Assembly: GCA_963826515.1 (NCBI GenBank)
Contig: CAWGXI010000018.1
Span: forward strand, 248,001-312,000
DNA from: DATFVJ01 sp963826515
GTDB taxonomy: Bacteria; Actinomycetota; Actinomycetes; Streptosporangiales; Streptosporangiaceae
DNA length: 64,000 bases
Direction of reading: 5' to 3'
Position numbers and translations under genes: made by a program
Part shown: in pieces, positions 17,887 to 27,699 of the stretch
How the letters are laid out: the number at the start of each line of letters is the position of its first letter
Position numbering within the stretch: the first letter of the stretch is position 1
The notes under the pieces: model-generated
Told to the model about the DNA's origin: nothing
Database searches by the model: none
What the model saw: only the letters and a program-made list of their open reading frames with translations

Positions 17887-18032
17887 CGCCAGAGACGAGC
17901 CTCGCCCGGCCGTGATGGACCCGGTCCGCCGTTCGCGTGCACTGCCTGGCCCCAGCAGGCTCCTCCGGCCGCAACTGGCACCGCCTCACGGGTGGCGGCC
18001 CTGCCCGTGAGGCGGGACGCCTGAACCCGGGC

Positions 18033-18450
18033 AGGCCCAGGTCGCAGAGCTGTTCCATATCCAGAACGACGAGGGCCGTGCCTGGGCTGCTACCAGACCG
18101 GGCAGGTCGTCCTGGCCAGCGACATCCTGACGGCCTGAACCCGGCGGTGACGCAGCGCCAGGGCGCTTGCCGACGTTCCCACGATCGGGATCGTGCGGGA
18201 ACGCCCGGTCCACGCGCATGAACTCATGACCAGGCAACTGTCGGCCGCGCTGTGCGGCCGCGTCATGATCGAGCAGGCCCGGGGATCCTCGCTGAGCGGC
18301 TGCACAGGCTCCCGGCGAGGTCTTCGCTATGCTGCTGCGCTCCGACGCATGCAGCCACGACTTCCCCTCACCAGCTGGCCGGCGATGTCGTCCGCTGCGC
18401 CGCCGGCGTCATCCGCAGCCAGGCCGCGGCCCGGCATCAGATGCCGGCTG
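18033..18450 (+). pseudogene. GAF-ANTAR regulator remnant
   Basis: A broken RNA-binding antiterminator-type regulator. The first piece (QVAELFHIQNDEGR) belongs to a GAF domain and shifts frame into CYQTGQVVLASDIL before a stop. After a deletion the end of GAF and the ANTAR linker appear intact: ALADVPTIGIVRERPVHAHEL followed by MTRQLSAALCGRVMIEQARG. The remaining ANTAR helices (ILAERLHRLPGEVFAMLLRSDA) are again in another frame. In relatives the ANTAR domain binds paired hairpins in nascent mRNA. Multiple frameshifts make it non-functional. The region downstream to about 18900 shows nothing recognisable. Confidence 0.65.
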
Positions 18451-18940
18451 ACTTGAGCGCACCGGCCCCGCGGCGGCCTTATTCACCGGACCTGCAGGGG
18501 CGGATCAGCGGGCTTCGCGCCCTTCGTGGTTGAGCGCCGGGCCGGGCAGGCAGTGCTGTCCGGCTCTCAGCGGCTGAGTGTGCCGGCGCGGGGCGGTAGC
18601 CGTAGCCGGGCATACCGCCCCGCTGTGGACGGCATTGCCTCATGGCACGTCAGCCTGGTGAATATCGCGAACAGTGACCCGAGACGGAGATCCTTCTCCA
18701 GGAGCGTCTTCTCGATTCCGCCCAGTGCCCGCTGCTGGCTGCCCCGCAGGCTCATCAGCATGTCCCGGCAGGCCTGGCCCGCTGCCCCGCCGCGGGCGCG
18801 GCCATGGCCCTGAGCCCGGCGGCGGCCGCCGGGTTCACCGCCCCGGCGGACAGGCCGCCGGCGCGCCAGCGGGATGGCTCGCGCATGGCACGGCGTTCTT
18901 CCCCGATGGTTCCGCCCCAGACGCCGTCCTGCGCGGCGCG
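18451..18940. other. Gene-free stretch
   Basis: I recognise no gene. It lies between two broken genes and is probably eroded coding DNA. Confidence 0.35.
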
Positions 18941-18988
18941 GTGGACGCCCAGGACACCCTGGTGCTGGGCGAGTTCCTGCGCGACGTG
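18941..18988 (+). pseudogene. Inverted 48-bp piece of a phosphoketolase gene
   Basis: On the plus strand these 16 codons read VDAQDTLVLGEFLRDV. The intact phosphoketolase on the minus strand has VTAQDTLVLGKFLRDV at complement(25697-25744); by hand count 40 of 48 bases agree. The adjacent broken phosphoketolase copy is on the minus strand, so this internal piece has been inverted relative to its parent. Flanking plus-strand sequence up to 19105 is open and protein-like but not phosphoketolase. Confidence 0.6.
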
Positions 18989-19105
18989 ACGCCGGGAGAG
19001 GTGCACATGATCCCGCTCTTTCTCGCCGCCGAGACCGGCCACCTGCAGCTGGCCTATGACTACCCCGCCGAGGCGGCCCTGATGGACCTCGACGACCTGG
19101 AGCAC

Positions 19106-19838
19106 GTCGCCTTCGACGAACAAGGGCTCCCAGCCGCAGCCCCGCAGGAATTGCCCCAGTTCCTCGTCGCCGATGCGGGCCAGCACCGTGGGGTTGCTGA
19201 TCTTGTAGCCGTTGAGGTGCAGGATCGGGAGCACCGCCCCGTCGCTGATGGGGTTGAGGAACTTGGTGGACTGCCAGGAGGTGGCCAGCGGGCCGGTCTC
19301 GGCCTCGCCGTCGCCGATGACGCAGGCGACGATCAGGCCGGGATTGTCGAACGCGGCGCCGAAGGCATGGCTGAGCGAGTACCCGAGCTCACCGCCTTCG
19401 TGGATCGATCCCGGAGTGGTGGGCGGGACATGGCTAGAGATCCCGCCTGGGAAAGAGAGTTGCTTACAGTTTCTTCGGCCCGGCCTCGTCCTGGCTGACG
19501 TCCGGGTCGACCTCGCTGTAGGTGCCCTCCAGGTAGGTGTTGCCGACCAGCGCCGGACCGCCGTGACCAGGCCCGGCGATATAGAACATGTCCAGGTCGT
19601 GCTCCTTGATGACCAGGTTCAGGTGCACGTAGATGAAGTTCTGGCCCGGTGTCGTGCCCCAGTGCCCGACCACCAGCGGTTTCACGTCCGACAGTTTCAG
19701 GTGCCGTTTCAGCAGCGGATTGTCGTAGAGGTAAATCTGGCCGACCGACAGATAGTTCACCGCCCGCCAGTGCGCATTCATCCTGCGGAGCAAATCCGGG
19801 GAAAGAGGCCCCGTCACCACGGTATCCATCGTCGTCAT
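19106..19838 (-). pseudogene. Phosphoketolase copy 1, N-terminal third, frameshifted
   Basis: The first 115 codons are almost the same as those of the intact copy at 24.5-26.9 kb (WRAVNYLSVGQIYLYDN, VVGHWGTTPGQNFIYVHL, GPGHGGPALVGNTYLEG). A small deletion near 19463 causes TAA at 19464. The sequence then continues out of frame (SFPGGISSHVPPTTPGSIHE, VIGDGEAETGPLATSWQS, HLNGYKISNPTVLARIGDEE) and stops matching after FVEGD. The catalytic C-terminal two thirds are missing. The upstream GGAGG and ATG ACG ACG start are still in place, so a 124-residue fragment could be translated. Confidence 0.88.
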
Positions 19839-19959
19839 GGGTCAGTCCTCCATTTTGTCAGCGCACGCAATCATGGACACGGACTGGCGGCCGGGCCGGT
19901 CTGCCCGGGGGCGGCGACTGCTCGGAGCGCCGGGCCTGCCCTTGTGTCCCGGGACGTTT

Positions 19960-20904
19960 TCACGTGCCGGGTTCCGCCGCGGCGGGGCCGGCGGGGGCTC
20001 CGGGCGGCGCCTCGGCCTCAAGCTCGGCCTTGGCCCGCAGGAGTTCCCGCTGGGCGGCCTCATCCATGACCGGGTAGCGCGGGCCGATCTCGATCAGGGT
20101 GGCGGCGATGACCGCTGCGGCGCAGACCCGGGTGAACCATTTGTGGTCGGCGGGCAGGACGTGCCAGGGAGCCCAGCCGGTGCTGGTGTGGGTGAGCATC
20201 TCGGCGTAGGCCCGCTGGTAGTCATCCCAGTACCGGCGTTCCCGCGCGTCGCTGGCGGAGAACTTCCAGTTCTTCTCCGGCCGGTCGATCCGCTTGAGGA
20301 ACCGGGTCCGCTGTTCCTCCTTGGACACATTGAGGAACAGCTTGACCACCCGGATGCCGTTATCGGTCAGGTAGTGCTCCCAGTCGTTGATCTCCCGGTA
20401 CCGGCGCTTCCATATGTCCGCGCCCCTGGCCTGCGGAGGGAGTCTCTCGCGGTCCAGGTTCTCCGGGTGCACCCGCGCGATCAGGACCTCCTCGTAATGG
20501 GATCTGTTGAAGATGCCGATCTCGCCGCGGGCGGGCAGCCGGCGGGCGTGCCGCCACAGGTAGTCGTGATCGAGTTCCTCCGGCGACGGCGCCTTGAAAC
20601 TGGACACGCTGACTCCTTGCGGGTTCACGCCGCTCATCACGTGCCGGATCGTGCCATCCTTGCCGCCGGCGTCGACCGCCTGCAGCACGACCAGGACACC
20701 GTAAGTGTCTTGCGCGGCCAGCCGCCGCTGGTATTCCTCGAGCAGCTGCTGGCCCCGGCGGAGGAGCTGTGCCCCGTCTTTTTTCTTGTCCAGCCCGAAC
20801 CGGTCACCGGGGTCGAAGTCCTCCGGCAGCCGCACCGTGGAGCCCGGCTTGACGCGCAGCGGCCCGGCGAACCCGGGAGCCCAGTCAGTGTCCTGATCGG
20901 TCAT
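19960..20904 (-). CDS. ppk2: Polyphosphate kinase 2 family protein
   Basis: A 314-residue PPK2-type enzyme, which uses polyphosphate to phosphorylate nucleoside mono- or diphosphates. Motifs visible are the Walker A-like LQAVDAGGKDGTIRHV, then GVNPQGVSVSSFKAPS, the lid and Walker B region GEIGIFNRSHYEEVLIARVHP, the basic VSKEEQRTRFLKRIDRPEKNWKFS segment and WAPWHVLPADHKWFTRV. It is a single PPK2 domain, with a final Ala/Pro/Glu-rich tail of about 20 residues. The start at complement(20904) has GGGAGGACACGG in front and lies inside the end of the PRC-barrel gene (20-bp overlap), so the two are translationally coupled. Its place beside acetate kinase, phosphoketolase and a proton pump suggests a role in nucleotide energy balance. 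Confidence 0.9.
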   Translation of the reverse strand: MTDQDTDWAPGFAGPLRVKPGSTVRLPEDFDPGDRFGLDKKKDGAQLLRRGQQLLEEYQRRLAAQDTYGVLVVLQAVDAGGKDGTIRHVMSGVNPQGVSVSSFKAPSPEELDHDYLWRHARRLPARGEIGIFNRSHYEEVLIARVHPENLDRERLPPQARGADIWKRRYREINDWEHYLTDNGIRVVKLFLNVSKEEQRTRFLKRIDRPEKNWKFSASDARERRYWDDYQRAYAEMLTHTSTGWAPWHVLPADHKWFTRVCAAAVIAATLIEIGPRYPVMDEAAQRELLRAKAELEAEAPPGAPAGPAAAEPGT

Positions 20905-21571
20905 CCGTGTCCTCCCCGCCCGCCGGTGCTCTGTCCGGGTGATCGATGCCCACCGGCGGCAGGCCCTGCACCTCCCGCTTGGTGATGCTGAGCCGGATAC
21001 CGTCGTCGACTCCAGTCACGGCGCCGATCGGGATGGCCACTTCCTTGCGGCCCCACAAGTGCCCCTCCTGGAGGAGGACATGGGTCACGTGGTTGTTGCG
21101 GGGGTCGATGACGAGCCCCTGGACTTGCCCGATGTCGCCGTCGGTGGCATGGACGTGCTCGCCGCGGCGCACGTCCACCTCACCCAGCGGGACGGAGTCG
21201 TAAGTGACCGTCCGCGGCAGGTCCCCCATGCCTATGCCCACGCGGCTCCCCACGCCGTAGTGAGGCCAGGAGAACACCTGTCCGGGCCGGTAGCCCGAGT
21301 AGAGGCCGCTTTCCGGCAGGAAGTGCGTCTCTTTGGCCCAGCCGAGCCTGGCGAACTCGGCCAGGGTGCAGCGGAGCCGGATCTCGCCGGTCGTGGCGTC
21401 GGCAAGGTCAACAGGAACAAGCCGGCCCGGCCCGTGCGGATGCTCCGGCCCGACCACCAGATGGGTGACCGCCCGGGCGACGGGGTCGACGACCACGCGT
21501 CTCACCTCTCCGCAGGCCCCGTCGCTGCAGCTGACCTCAGCCCCGATCGTGAAATGCGCCGTCTCTGCCAT
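20885..21571 (-). CDS. PRC-barrel domain protein
   Basis: A 228-residue protein with two PRC-barrel-like halves: residues about 5-75 (FTIGAEVSCSDGACGEVRRVVVDP, VTHLVVGPEH) and about 130-200 (HVHATDGDIGQVQGLVIDPRNNHVTHVLLQEGHLWGRKEVAIPIG). PRC-barrels are small beta barrels seen in RimM and photosynthetic reaction-centre H subunits; in actinomycete stress clusters their role is unknown. I place the start at complement(21571) because AGGAGG sits six bases before it; an ATG two codons upstream lies within that ribosome site. It precedes and overlaps ppk2, so they form an operon. Confidence 0.85.
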   Translation of the reverse strand: MAETAHFTIGAEVSCSDGACGEVRRVVVDPVARAVTHLVVGPEHPHGPGRLVPVDLADATTGEIRLRCTLAEFARLGWAKETHFLPESGLYSGYRPGQVFSWPHYGVGSRVGIGMGDLPRTVTYDSVPLGEVDVRRGEHVHATDGDIGQVQGLVIDPRNNHVTHVLLQEGHLWGRKEVAIPIGAVTGVDDGIRLSITKREVQGLPPVGIDHPDRAPAGGEDTDDRSGH

Positions 21572-21709
21572 GGCCATCCTCCTCCTCTCCGTCAGACCCT
21601 GACCGCATGGTGGGCGCACCAGCCGCACCGGCGGCGCCCGTCCGTGCCTGGCGTGTCGTTGCCATTGCGCTTGATTTCTTGCCCGTAGGGGCAGTCGCTG
21701 TTGTCGTGA

Positions 21710-24298
21710 TTACACCGGGTCGCCGGGATCGGTGCCGGTATGGGACGGGGCCGCCTTCGCCGCGGGAGCGGCCTCCCGCGGCAAGCCGGCGGGCGGGCCG
21801 GGTTCGGTCGCGGGTGTGCCCGCGCGTGCAGATGCGCTGGTTTCGACCGGGTCGAGGATCCGGTAGGCGAGCAGTTTCACCCGGTCGGTCAGCAGGAACC
21901 AGATCAGTGCGTACCCCCAGACGAACAGGACCCAGTTCCAGCCGAGGGGTGTCATGAAGATCCCGAACCCCGCGAGCAGGGTCGCGATCAGTTCCGCGCC
22001 GGTCACGGCTAGCACCAGGATCCGGGCCGGGCGGATCGACCAGAACGGGCCGCGGGTGCGGGTGAGGTAGATCGTCATCGACCCGGCCACTGACAGCATC
22101 AGGTACATCAGTGTCTGCAGATGCGCATGGTTGAGGTGGTACACCTGGTCGCCCAGGTAGAGCAGGCCGAACGCGGCAATCGGGCCGACGACGCCCAGTA
22201 CCGTGGCCATGCCTATCACCAGGCGCATGTTCCAGGCCTCGGGCTGGTTCTTGTAATGCACATTGTCGTAGGCGATGGACAGGATGGAGCCGTCGTTGAG
22301 CAGCGCCAGCACCACGATCATCACCGCGGTGACCGGGAAGAAGTTGAAGATCAGGATGGCCAGCGTGACGAACAGCAGCACCCGCAGCGTCTCGGCGATG
22401 CGGTAGATCGCGTAGCTGTTCATCCGCTGGACGATTCTGCGGCTCTCCTTGACCGCGTCGATGATCACCGACAGGCCGGGTGTCATCAGCACGATGGAAG
22501 CCGCCGCGCGCGCCGCGTCGGTCGCGGCCGACACGGCGATGCCGCAGTCGGCTTTCTTCAGCGCGGGGGCGTCATTCACCCCGTCGCCGGTCATGCCGAC
22601 GATGTGGCCCCGTCTCTGCAGGACGTCCACGATGTGGAACTTGTGCTCGGGGAACACCTGGGCGAAGCCGTCGGCGTTCTCGATGGACTCGGCCGCCTCT
22701 GTCGTCTCCTGGCGCCCGGCGTCGCCCAGGCCGGCGGCATCGAGGATGTTTGTGCCCATCCCAAGTGTCCTGGCGGTCTCCTGGGCAATGGCCACCTGGT
22801 CGCCGGTGACCATCTTGACGTGGACGCCCAGCTGCCGTGCCGTCGCGATGGTCGACTTGGCATCTGTCCGCGGGGGGTCGGACAGGGGCAGCACGCCGAG
22901 GAACTGCCAGGGGCCTTCTCCGTCGGCGCGGGCCACGCCCAGCGACCGGAAGCCGCGCGCCGCGAAGTCGCTGACCGCCTTGTCAACAGCCGGTTTCACC
23001 TGCACGCTGTTAGCCGACAGCGCCATGATCACCTGCGGTGCGCCCTTCGTCACCTTGAACGAGGTTCCGTCCGCGGCGGTGACGGCAGCCTCGGTGCGCT
23101 TGTGCACCGGGTCGAACGGCTGGAAGTGGGCTACCTGGTAGCCCTGCAGCGCCTGGTCGTCGTCCAGACCGGCCAGGACGGCCAGGTCGATGGTGTCGTC
23201 ATCGTCGGCCCGCGACGCCAGCGCGGCATTAAGGATCACCTGCCCGGCGCCGACCTTGGTCACGGCGAAGGGATCGCCCAGGGTCAGCTTGTTCTGGGTC
23301 AGAGTGCCGGTCTTGTCCGAGCACAGCACGTCCACGCCCGCCAGTTCCTCGATGGCCACCAGCCGGCTCACAATGGCGTTCTTCTTGGCGAGCAGGCGCG
23401 CGCCGACCGCCATCGTCACCGACAGCACCGTCGGCATCGCCACCGGGATCGCGGCCACGGTCAGCACCAGGGCGAACTGCAGCGTGTCGAGGATAGGGTT
23501 GCCGCGGACGATCGACACGACAGTGATCACCGCCACCATGGCCACCGCCAGGATGATCAGGTACGTGCCGATCTTCAGCACGGCCCGCTGGAAATGGCTG
23601 ACGGTGTGCGCGTCCTGGACCAGTTCCGCGGTCTTGCCGAAGTAGGTGCCCGTACCGGTGGCGTAGACCAGGGCGCCGATCTCGCCCTGCCGGATGATCG
23701 ACCCGGAGAACACCGCGCCGCCGGGTCCGGCCGTGACGGGCAGCGACTCCCCGGTCAGGGCGGACTGATCCACCTCCACCGGGTCGCCCGCCAGCAGCCG
23801 CGCGTCCGCCGGCACGATGTCGCCCATCCGCATCCGGATGACATCGCCCGGCACCAGCTCACCCGACGGCGGGGTCACCCACGTCCCGTCACGTATCACC
23901 CGGCACTTGACCGCCAGCTGGGCCTTCAGCGCGTCGATGGCCTTCCCCGCCTGATGTTCCTCCCAGAACCCGACCATGGCGTTGGCAACAAGCAGCAGCA
24001 GGATGATGAAGAAATCCGGCCAGTGCCGGAGCACGCCCGACAAGATCACCGCGGCTTCGATCATCCACGGGATGGGCCCCCAGAAATAGGTCAGCAATTT
24101 CAGGAGCGGACTGGCCTTCTCCTCCTCGATCTCGTTAGGGCCATATTTGGCCAGCCGCTCCTGAGCCTCGGCCTGGCTGAGGCCGTCCGGCGACGACCCC
24201 AATCGTTTCTCCACCTCCGGCAGCGGAAGGGACTTCAGGTCGTCCTTCGCATCGGGTTTCGATGCCGGCCGCAGCTCGGCAGCGTTGGACCGGACCAT
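21710..24298 (-). CDS. Plasma-membrane proton-efflux P-type ATPase (type IIIA)
   Basis: An 862-residue P-type ATPase expected to pump protons out at the cost of ATP. Domains in order: N-terminal cytoplasmic segment with GLSQAEAQERLAKYGPNEI; M1-M2; actuator domain with VEVDQSALTGESLPVT; M3-M4 with the VAAIPVAMPTVLSVTMAVGA helix; phosphorylation site CSDKTGTLTQNKL; nucleotide-binding VTKGAPQVIM; hinge MTGDGVNDAPALKKADCGIAV; then six C-terminal helices. The PVAMP form of the M4 motif and the ALTGESLPV loop fit the H+-ATPase subgroup. The last 35 residues are a Pro/Ala-rich tail. The start at complement(24298) has GGAG six bases upstream; an ATG four codons earlier is possible. It is upstream of the PRC-barrel/ppk2 pair on the same strand, 138 bp away. 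Confidence 0.92.
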   Translation of the reverse strand: MVRSNAAELRPASKPDAKDDLKSLPLPEVEKRLGSSPDGLSQAEAQERLAKYGPNEIEEEKASPLLKLLTYFWGPIPWMIEAAVILSGVLRHWPDFFIILLLLVANAMVGFWEEHQAGKAIDALKAQLAVKCRVIRDGTWVTPPSGELVPGDVIRMRMGDIVPADARLLAGDPVEVDQSALTGESLPVTAGPGGAVFSGSIIRQGEIGALVYATGTGTYFGKTAELVQDAHTVSHFQRAVLKIGTYLIILAVAMVAVITVVSIVRGNPILDTLQFALVLTVAAIPVAMPTVLSVTMAVGARLLAKKNAIVSRLVAIEELAGVDVLCSDKTGTLTQNKLTLGDPFAVTKVGAGQVILNAALASRADDDDTIDLAVLAGLDDDQALQGYQVAHFQPFDPVHKRTEAAVTAADGTSFKVTKGAPQVIMALSANSVQVKPAVDKAVSDFAARGFRSLGVARADGEGPWQFLGVLPLSDPPRTDAKSTIATARQLGVHVKMVTGDQVAIAQETARTLGMGTNILDAAGLGDAGRQETTEAAESIENADGFAQVFPEHKFHIVDVLQRRGHIVGMTGDGVNDAPALKKADCGIAVSAATDAARAAASIVLMTPGLSVIIDAVKESRRIVQRMNSYAIYRIAETLRVLLFVTLAILIFNFFPVTAVMIVVLALLNDGSILSIAYDNVHYKNQPEAWNMRLVIGMATVLGVVGPIAAFGLLYLGDQVYHLNHAHLQTLMYLMLSVAGSMTIYLTRTRGPFWSIRPARILVLAVTGAELIATLLAGFGIFMTPLGWNWVLFVWGYALIWFLLTDRVKLLAYRILDPVETSASARAGTPATEPGPPAGLPREAAPAAKAAPSHTGTDPGDPV

Positions 24299-24541
24299 AT
24301 TAGGCTCCATAGGATGGTGTGCCCGGCGTCCTTACGCACTTCCGGTTCGACGATCGGGCCCAGTCCGGTATCCCCGCGCAACGCGGCATAGGAGCCAGCG
24401 CCTGCGCGCTGGCCTTGACGCAGCCCCTGCCGCGCATACCGTCGCCGGCCCCGATCAGCACGTGCCGCTTCGCACCATGGGCGCCCATCGAGCCAGCGCG
24501 CCATTGCAGCGTCCTCGCAGTGACGAGAACCTCCTGGGCGA

Positions 24542-26911
24542 TCATTTGGTGTCACCCCACGCCCAGTTCCGGATTTCCGGCATGTCCTGACCGTGCTGGT
24601 TGATGTACCGGCTGTGCTCGACGAGCTTGTCCTGCATCATCTGCTTGAGATAGTCGCCCGTGGCGCCGAGCTGCGGTAGCCGGTCGATCACGTCCTGGAC
24701 CAGGTGGAACCGGTCCAGGCGGTTCTGCACCCTCATGTCGAAGGCCGTGGTGATCGTGCCTTCTTCGTTGTAGCCCCGCACATGCAGGTTCCGGTTGCTG
24801 CGGCGGTAGGTGAGCCGGTGGATCAGCCAGGGGTATCCGTGAAAGCCGAAGATGATGTGCTTGTCCCTGGTGAACAGCGAGTCGTAATCGGTGTCGCTCA
24901 GCCCGTGCGGGTGCTCCGCGGCGGACTGCAGCTTCATCAGATCAACGACATTGACCACCCGGATCTTCAGCTCGGGCAGATGCTCGCGGAGGATCGAGAC
25001 GGCGGCCAAGACCTCCAGCGTGGGCGTGTCCCCGCAGCACGCCATCACGACGTCCGGCACCGCGCCCCGGTCGTTGCTGGCCCACTCCCAGATGCCGATC
25101 CCCTCGGTGCAGTGCACGACCGCCGCGTCCATGGTCAGCCACTGGGGCAGCGCGTGCTTTCCCGCGACGACGACGTTCACGTAGTGCCGGCTGCGGAGGC
25201 AGTGGTCAAAGACCGACAGCAGGCAGTTCGCGTCAGGCGGCAGGTACACCCGCACGATGTCGGCTTTCTTGTTGACGACGTGGCCGAGGAAGCCGGGGTC
25301 CTGGTGGGTGAAACCGTTATGATCCTGCTGCCAGACGTGGGAGGCGAGCAGGTAGTTCAGCGAGGCGATATTCCGCCGCCACGGCAGCTGCGAGGTTACC
25401 TTCAGCCACTTGGCATGCTGGTTGAACATCGAGTCGACGATGTGAATGAAGGCCTCGTAGCAGTTGAACAGCCCGTGCCGCCCGGTCAGCAGGTAGCCCT
25501 CCAGCCAGCCCTCGCACTGGTGCTCGCTGAGCATCGAGTCCAGCACCCGCCCGGCGGGCGCCAGGAACTCGTCATTCCCTGCTGTCCGCGCGTCCCACTG
25601 GCGGCTGGTTACCTCGAAGACCGCGCCCAGCAGATTCGAGAGCGTCTCATCGGGACCGAAGATCCGGAAATTCCGCTCAGCCTCATTGACCGCGGCCACA
25701 TCACGCAGGAACTTGCCCAGCACGAGGGTGTCCTGGGCTGTAACGGCGCCGGGCGACGGCACATCGACGGCGTGCACACGGAAGTCCGGCATCCGCAGGT
25801 CGCGCAACAGGACACCGCCGTTGGCGTGGGGATTGGCACCCATCCGCCGGTCCCCCTCAGGGGCCAGCTGGGCCAGGTCCGGCATGAGCCGGCCGCCCTC
25901 ATCGAACAGCTCCTCTGGCTTGTAGCTCTTCATCCAGCTTTCCAGCTGGGTGACGTGCCCGGGATGATCGGAATCCACCAGCAGCGGCACCTGGTGCGCC
26001 CGGAACGTGCCCTCGATTTGCAGGCCGTCGACGACCTTCGGGCCCGTCCAGCCCTTCGGCGACCTCAGGACGATCATGGGCCAGCGCCGCCGCGCGGGGT
26101 CGCCGGTGGCGCGCGCGTCGCCCTGGATCTGGCGGATGCCATCGATGGCTTCCTCCAGCGTGCCGGCCATGAGCTGGTGCATCTCTTCCGGCTCGTCGCC
26201 TTCCACAAAGCGGGGCTCCCAGCCGCAGCCCCGCAGGAACTGGTCTAGTTCCTCACCCTCGATGCGGGCCAGCACGGTCGGGTTGCTGATCTTGTAGCCG
26301 TTGAGGTGCAGGATCGGGAGCACCGCCCCGTCGCTGATGGGGTTGAGGAACTTGTTGGACTGCCACGCGGTCGCCAGCGGACCGGTCTCGGCTTCACCGT
26401 CGCCGATGACGCAGGCGACGATCAGGCCGGGATTGTCGAACGCGGCGCCGAAAGCATGGCTGAGCGAGTACCCCAGCTCACCGCCCTCGTGGATCGACCC
26501 CGGCGTCGTCGGCGCGACGTGGCTGGAAATCCCGCCGGGAAAAGAGAACTGCTTGAACAGCCTTTTCAGCCCGGCTTCGTCCTGGCTGATGTCCGGGTAA
26601 ATCTCACTGTAAGTGCCCTCAAGGTAGGTGTTGCCGACCAGCGCCGGGCCGCCGTGACCGGGACCAGCGACATAGAACATGTCCAGGTCGTACTCCTTGA
26701 TGACCCGGTTCAGGTGCACGTAGATGAAGTTCTGGCCCGGTGTCGTGCCCCAGTGCCCGACCACCAGCGGTTTCACGTCCGACAGTTTCAGCGGACGTTT
26801 CAGCAGCGGATTGTCGTAGAGGTAAATCTGGCCGACCGACAGATAGTTGGCGGCGCGCCAGTAGGCATCCATCTTGTGGAGCAATTCTGGGGGAAGCGGT
26901 CTTGCCTTCAT
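24542..26911 (-). CDS. xfp: Phosphoketolase (xylulose-5-phosphate/fructose-6-phosphate)
   Basis: A thiamine-diphosphate enzyme that splits xylulose 5-phosphate or fructose 6-phosphate with phosphate to acetyl phosphate. The protein has 789 residues, the usual family length. The N-terminal thiamine-binding PP half shows VVGHWGTTPGQNF, GPGHGGPALVGNTYLEG, the GDGEAETGPLATAW motif and LHLNGYKISNPTVLARI. The central Pyr half shows FGPDETLSNLL and EGYLLTGRHGLFNCYEAFIHIVDSM with the catalytic glutamate. The C-terminal part includes FGFHGYPWLIHRLTYRR and FDMRVQNRLDRFHL. The start is ATG at complement(26911) with AAGGAACGG 12 bases upstream; that site lies in a GTTCC-TT-GGAAC palindrome at 26924-26935. 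It is 243 bp upstream of the proton ATPase on the same strand. Confidence 0.95.
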   Translation of the reverse strand: MKARPLPPELLHKMDAYWRAANYLSVGQIYLYDNPLLKRPLKLSDVKPLVVGHWGTTPGQNFIYVHLNRVIKEYDLDMFYVAGPGHGGPALVGNTYLEGTYSEIYPDISQDEAGLKRLFKQFSFPGGISSHVAPTTPGSIHEGGELGYSLSHAFGAAFDNPGLIVACVIGDGEAETGPLATAWQSNKFLNPISDGAVLPILHLNGYKISNPTVLARIEGEELDQFLRGCGWEPRFVEGDEPEEMHQLMAGTLEEAIDGIRQIQGDARATGDPARRRWPMIVLRSPKGWTGPKVVDGLQIEGTFRAHQVPLLVDSDHPGHVTQLESWMKSYKPEELFDEGGRLMPDLAQLAPEGDRRMGANPHANGGVLLRDLRMPDFRVHAVDVPSPGAVTAQDTLVLGKFLRDVAAVNEAERNFRIFGPDETLSNLLGAVFEVTSRQWDARTAGNDEFLAPAGRVLDSMLSEHQCEGWLEGYLLTGRHGLFNCYEAFIHIVDSMFNQHAKWLKVTSQLPWRRNIASLNYLLASHVWQQDHNGFTHQDPGFLGHVVNKKADIVRVYLPPDANCLLSVFDHCLRSRHYVNVVVAGKHALPQWLTMDAAVVHCTEGIGIWEWASNDRGAVPDVVMACCGDTPTLEVLAAVSILREHLPELKIRVVNVVDLMKLQSAAEHPHGLSDTDYDSLFTRDKHIIFGFHGYPWLIHRLTYRRSNRNLHVRGYNEEGTITTAFDMRVQNRLDRFHLVQDVIDRLPQLGATGDYLKQMMQDKLVEHSRYINQHGQDMPEIRNWAWGDTK

Positions 26912-27699
26912 GGGTCAGTATCCGTTCCTTGGAACTGCGCGAATCGTGGGCTGCGCCGGTGAGGTGAGCCGGCCGTCGCAGCACGAGGCCCATCCCTCGT
27001 CCCATGCCAGACCCGGACCGGACCAGCGACCGCGACCGCCGGATGAGCAGCTGCCGCGTTAGCGAAAGTGCCGCTGACGGCTTCTTGTGCCGCGCTGCAC
27101 CCTCCCGGGTGCCTGGCAGGCGGGACCCAACAGGGCGGCGGTGTAGTCGCCGCGGCGTTCCACTGCCGGCCGGGCCGGTCCACCGTCAGCCCGGGGTTCG
27201 CCGGTGCCTTTCCGCGCCCCGCAGCGCAGGGGGGACGACGCGGTCCGCGTGGGCGGGGAAACCAATGCCGAACGCCCAGTGGCGGTCACAGTTTCCGGGA
27301 CATCCTGGCCGGACGACAAGCACTCACCCACAGTCCCGGCGAATCGCCTGGCAGCCCGTTCGCAGCTCATCCCGCCCGGCTGCTCGAGCAGACCGCTGTG
27401 CGTCTGCAACCGGTCTGAGCAGACGGGGCCGCTCATAGACACCCAACAGTTTCTTCCTTGCGTGACTCAACGACGTCACCAAGGTCTGGAGCGACGTTCT
27501 TCGGGAGTCTGCGCCGCAGACAGTGCCCCGGGCGACCAGGGCAAGTACTTGTTCCCAGCGTACATCCCAACGGCCGCGGTAACGGGCGTCAGCGTCTGGT
27601 AAAGCCCGCTCCCCCCTGACCACGACATGACCCAATGAGGAACCCGACAACCCGGAGAAGCAACCCGTCGGGCACTGCGCGGTTGAGCAGCGACCCGGC
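26912..27699. other. Gene-free, degraded stretch
   Basis: I see no intact gene. It contains the xfp leader at its left edge (palindrome 26924-26935). The right half borders an IS4-like remnant and may hold its eroded 3' part, but no motif is recognisable. Confidence 0.35.

Noticed and set aside
19020..19105. Plus-strand protein-like stretch (ETGHLQLAYDYPAEAALMDL) as a gene
   Set aside because: No start, no boundary and no recognisable family; it is next to rearranged phosphoketolase DNA.
22121..24391. 756-codon open frame on the plus strand opposite the P-type ATPase
   Set aside because: It is the antisense shadow of the ATPase; composition is His/Asp/Arg-rich and no family is recognisable.
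24300..24545. 81-codon minus-strand frame between xfp and the ATPase gene
   Set aside because: It has an ATG but no ribosome site and no motif; the region is better read as leader DNA of the ATPase gene.
24704..26248. 514-codon open frame on the plus strand opposite phosphoketolase
   Set aside because: Antisense shadow of xfp; no motif.
26924..26935. GTTCC-TT-GGAAC palindrome as an xfp operator
   Set aside because: It overlaps the ribosome site region and is short; symmetry alone was not enough to list it as a regulatory feature, though it is mentioned with xfp.
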